A stretch of 6,099 bases of DNA from Candidatus Saccharimonadota bacterium (GTDB lineage Bacteria > Patescibacteriota > Saccharimonadia > CAILAD01 > BJGX01). The notes under the pieces are model-generated. The model did no database searches, was not told the DNA's origin, and saw nothing but the letters and a program-made list of their open reading frames with translations. The stretch is from assembly GCA_013816445.1 (NCBI GenBank), contig JACDEK010000050.1, positions 1-6,099 on the forward strand, in the 5' to 3' direction. Of the stretch, positions 4,458-6,099 are shown piece after piece. Numbering within the stretch: position 1 is the stretch's first letter; every line of letters begins with the position of its first letter. The position numbers were made by a program, and so were the translations under genes.

Positions 4458-4799
4458 CTACTTGTGGGTCTTGGGCGGATGAGCCGGCGGACACCCGATG
4501 TGCTGCCGCATTCGACGGTTCTCACGAATCGTCAGTGGTACCCACCACCAGTCGTTTCCGACCTCGTGCTGCACCTGGTAGAAGTGCGGGTCGAAGTTGT
4601 GCCAGAACTCCTGGTCGACTTCAACTGGGTCGAAGGTCTCGTCGAGCGAAAAGGGCGCCTCTTCGCAGAAGAGGTCGTCATCGCCCGCACCTCCTCGTGG
4701 AATGATGTGTGCGGTACCGTTGGCACCGAAGAACATCGTGAACGGCATTTCTTGGGCATCCTTCAGTTCGAGCAAGATGCTCTCCTTCTTTCGTTTCAC
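4458..4799 (-). CDS. Uncharacterised small GC-rich protein
   Basis: The product is up to 113 residues and matches no family I know. It starts basic (MKRKKE), then a probable beta-rich part (PFTMFFGANGTAHIIPRGG), an acidic stretch (DDDLFCEEAPFSLDETFDPVEVDQ), an aromatic part (EFWHNFDPHFYQ, GNDWWWVPLTI) and a basic His/Pro-rich end (RENRRMRQHIGCPPAHPPK). Two Cys and several His are present but no clear metal motif. About 83 of 113 codons end in G or C, a bias shared only with the gene at 1642-2466. The first start is GTG 4799, only about 13 nt from the predicted transcript start and without a Shine-Dalgarno. TTG 4775 (105 residues) has AAGGAG six or so bases upstream and may be the true start. 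It has its own promoter and terminator. Function unknown. Confidence 0.72.
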   Translation of the reverse strand: MKRKKESILLELKDAQEMPFTMFFGANGTAHIIPRGGAGDDDLFCEEAPFSLDETFDPVEVDQEFWHNFDPHFYQVQHEVGNDWWWVPLTIRENRRMRQHIGCPPAHPPKTHK

Positions 4800-4819
4800 G
4801 AATATCAGAATTGCTTGGT

Positions 4820-4848
4820 ATTATAGCAAATTTATTATTCTTTGTCAA
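4820..4848 (-). promoter_or_regulatory. Perfect-consensus sigma70 promoter of the 4458-4799 gene
   Basis: Minus-strand TTGACA (4848-4843), a 17-bp spacer, then TGC-TATAAT (4825-4820). Both hexamers and the spacing match consensus and an extended -10 is present, so strong expression is expected. The start point is about 4813. Confidence 0.88.
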
Positions 4849-4983
4849 TACTTTTCTTCTCTTCTCGTTAGTCCTCTAGTCACAGCTAGAGGTATAGAGA
4901 GCAAGGTGTCGTACTGTTCGAGTTCAGCCGAGAACTGCTAAGACCTAACTTCAACCATCAAAAATATTTCGTTCTTAAATATC
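4849..4983. other. Intergenic region between groEL terminator and the 4458-4799 promoter
   Basis: About 135 bases without a gene on either strand. One perfect 7-bp hairpin (CCTCTAG-TCACAG-CTAGAGG, 4873-4892) and a weak GTTC/GAAC repeat near 4917-4936 are visible. No T tract follows in either direction, and a tRNA fold was checked and not found. Confidence 0.5.
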
Positions 4984-5013
4984 AAAAAACCCGAGAACTT
5001 CCCCGGGTTTTTT
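4984..5013 (-). terminator. Rho-independent terminator of groEL
   Basis: A symmetrical AAAAAACCCG ... CGGGTTTTTT element. On the minus strand CCCG (5007-5004) pairs with CGGG (4993-4990), extended by A-T pairs outside, and ends in a six-T tract. The layout could terminate in both directions, but only groEL runs into it. Confidence 0.88.
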
Positions 5014-5048
5014 ACTCCATTCCAACCTCTGTCGTCGAAAAGCAGTTG

Positions 5049-6099
5049 TTACATCATTCCGCCCATACCACCCATATCTGGCATTCCGCCACCAGCTGGA
5101 GCATCTTTTTGTGGTATTTCTACTACAGCAGCTTCGGTAGTGAGTAGAATTGCTGCAGCACTGGCGGCATTAAGCAAAGCTGACTTGGTTACCTTGACAG
5201 GGTCAATGATACCAGCTTTGAGCATATCTACCTTTTGGTTTTTAGCAAAGTCCCAACCAATATTCTTGTCGCCTTTTTGAATGGTTTCGAGAATTACAGC
5301 GATATCGCTGATACCGGCATTAGCGGCAATTTGTCTAATAGGCGCTTCAAGGCTTTTTTGTACAATACTTACACCAATCTGTTGCTCATCTTCAAGCTCA
5401 AGCTTATTTAAAACCTTTGAAGCCTTAATAAGAGCTGCACCACCACCAGGTACAATACCTTCTGCAACGGCAGCTTTGGTAGAGTTGATAGCGTCTTCTA
5501 TACGCGCTTTCTTTTCTTTGAGCTCTACTTCTGTTGCTGCACCGACTTTAATAACAGCTACACCACTTTCTAGCTTAGCAATACGCTCTTGGAGTTTTTC
5601 CATTTCGTACTCAGAAGTAAGTTCAGCAAGCTGTTTTTTCATTTGAGCGACTCGATCTTTAACGCTTTTTTGCTCACCCTTACCCTCGACGATTGTGGTA
5701 TTGTCTTTGGTGGCAATTACTTTGCGCGCTTCACCAAGCATTTCTACTGTAGCGTCTTCTAGCTTAAGGCCAATTTCTTCAGTTATGACCTGTCCACCAG
5801 TTAAGATAGCAATGTCTTCAAGCATTTCTTTGCGTCTGTCACCAAAAGCCGGAGCTTTGATGGCAATAGTATTAAAGCGACCCTGCAATTTATTCAAAAT
5901 AAGGGTTGTGAGAGCCTCACCTTCTAAATCTTCAGCAATAATAACTAGATCTTTCTTACCTTCGGCAGCGAGCTTTTCTAAGAGTGGTAAGAGCTCTTGT
6001 ACCGAACTAATCTTTTTATCGGTAATCAGTATAGGAGCATTGTCCATAGTAGCTTCCATACGGGTGGTATCTGAAACCATATAAGGGCTCACATAGCCG
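5049..6099 (-). CDS. groEL: Chaperonin GroEL (Hsp60), C-terminal about 350 residues; 5' end beyond the window
   Basis: GroEL forms the double-ring ATP-driven folding chamber in the cytoplasm, with GroES as lid. The window begins in the apical domain at GYVSPYMV, matching the substrate-binding segment RGYLSPYF of E. coli (about residue 198 there); Met replaces the Phe after the second Tyr. Next come [29 protein letters not shown] and KAPAFGDRR (apical), [16 protein letters not shown], then intermediate and equatorial [20 protein letters not shown] and RIEDAI with the catalytic-Asp position conserved. [12 protein letters not shown] is the nucleotide-binding GGG and IIDPVKVT carries the late Asp that contacts adenine. 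It ends in the usual flexible [11 protein letters not shown] tail. About 200 N-terminal residues are off the right edge. Codon use favours A/T endings. No break is seen, and the terminator follows 35 bases later. Confidence 0.97.
   Translation of the reverse strand, partial: GYVSPYMVSDTTRMEATMDNAPILITDKKISSVQELLPLLEKLAAEGKKDLVIIAEDLEGEALTTLILNKLQGRFNTIAIKAPAFGDRRKEMLEDIAILTGGQVITEEIGLKLEDATVEMLGEARKVIATKDNTTIVEGKGEQKSVKDRVAQMKKQLAELTSEYEMEKLQERIAKLESGVAVIKVGAATEVELKEKKARIEDAINSTKAAVAEGIVPGGGAALIKASKVLNKLELEDEQQIGVSIVQKSLEAPIRQIAANAGISDIAVILETIQKGDKNIGWDFAKNQKVDMLKAGIIDPVKVTKSALLNAASAAAILLTTEAAVVEIPQKDAPAGGGMPDMGGMGGMM

Noticed and set aside
4849..4983. tRNA-like elements (GTTCGAGT and a 7-bp stem)
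   Set aside because: The bases around GTTCGA do not form a T stem, and no acceptor or anticodon arm can be drawn.
375..6099. Alternative genetic code, because no gene seen here ends in TGA
   Set aside because: The six visible stops are TAA or TAG, which is too small a sample. All genes read sensibly with the standard code and none needs an in-frame TGA.

Overview
This window looks like part of a small-genome bacterium of the candidate phyla radiation, with Saccharibacteria (TM7)-like as my best guess. This rests on a bifunctional phosphoglucose/phosphomannose-isomerase-type gene, a bacterial GroEL with a Gly-Gly-Met tail, moderate base composition, and several compact orphan genes. The placement is an inference; the window has no rRNA or other marker. 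Every supported gene is on the minus strand.

Layout, in the direction of transcription (right to left): (1) 6099-5049, the C-terminal two thirds of groEL, closed by a strong intrinsic terminator. (2) 4799-4458, a small GC-rich orphan gene behind a perfect TTGACA-17-TATAAT promoter. (3) 4271-3795, a small orphan gene with an acidic N-terminal half and a basic C-terminus. (4) 3664-2864, an all-helical TPR-like repeat protein. (5) 2466-1642, a very GC-rich orphan gene between a structured 5' leader of about 209 nt and a structured 3' UTR of about 240 nt. (6) 1220-375, an ordinary-composition gene that I judge to be a divergent paralogue of gene 5. (7) 281-1, the N-terminus of a SIS-domain sugar-phosphate isomerase.

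The orphan genes are not an operon. Each has its own consensus-like sigma70 promoter, usually with an extended TGn -10, and its own rho-independent terminator. They form a row of independent cassettes between two housekeeping genes.

The most unusual part is the 1369-2710 transcription unit. Its CDS has about 86% G/C at third codon positions, against about 28% in a 40-codon groEL sample. Its 5' leader and 3' UTR share a perfect 16-nt complementary segment plus two shorter ones in nested antiparallel order. The 3' UTR also holds a three-way junction with a 13-bp closing helix, and a CCUCCUCC tract complementary to the gene's own ribosome binding site. Its neighbour at 375-1220 appears to be the same protein family without this composition or RNA architecture. 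No function is assigned to either; the RNA features are predictions by eye and the regulatory reading is inference.
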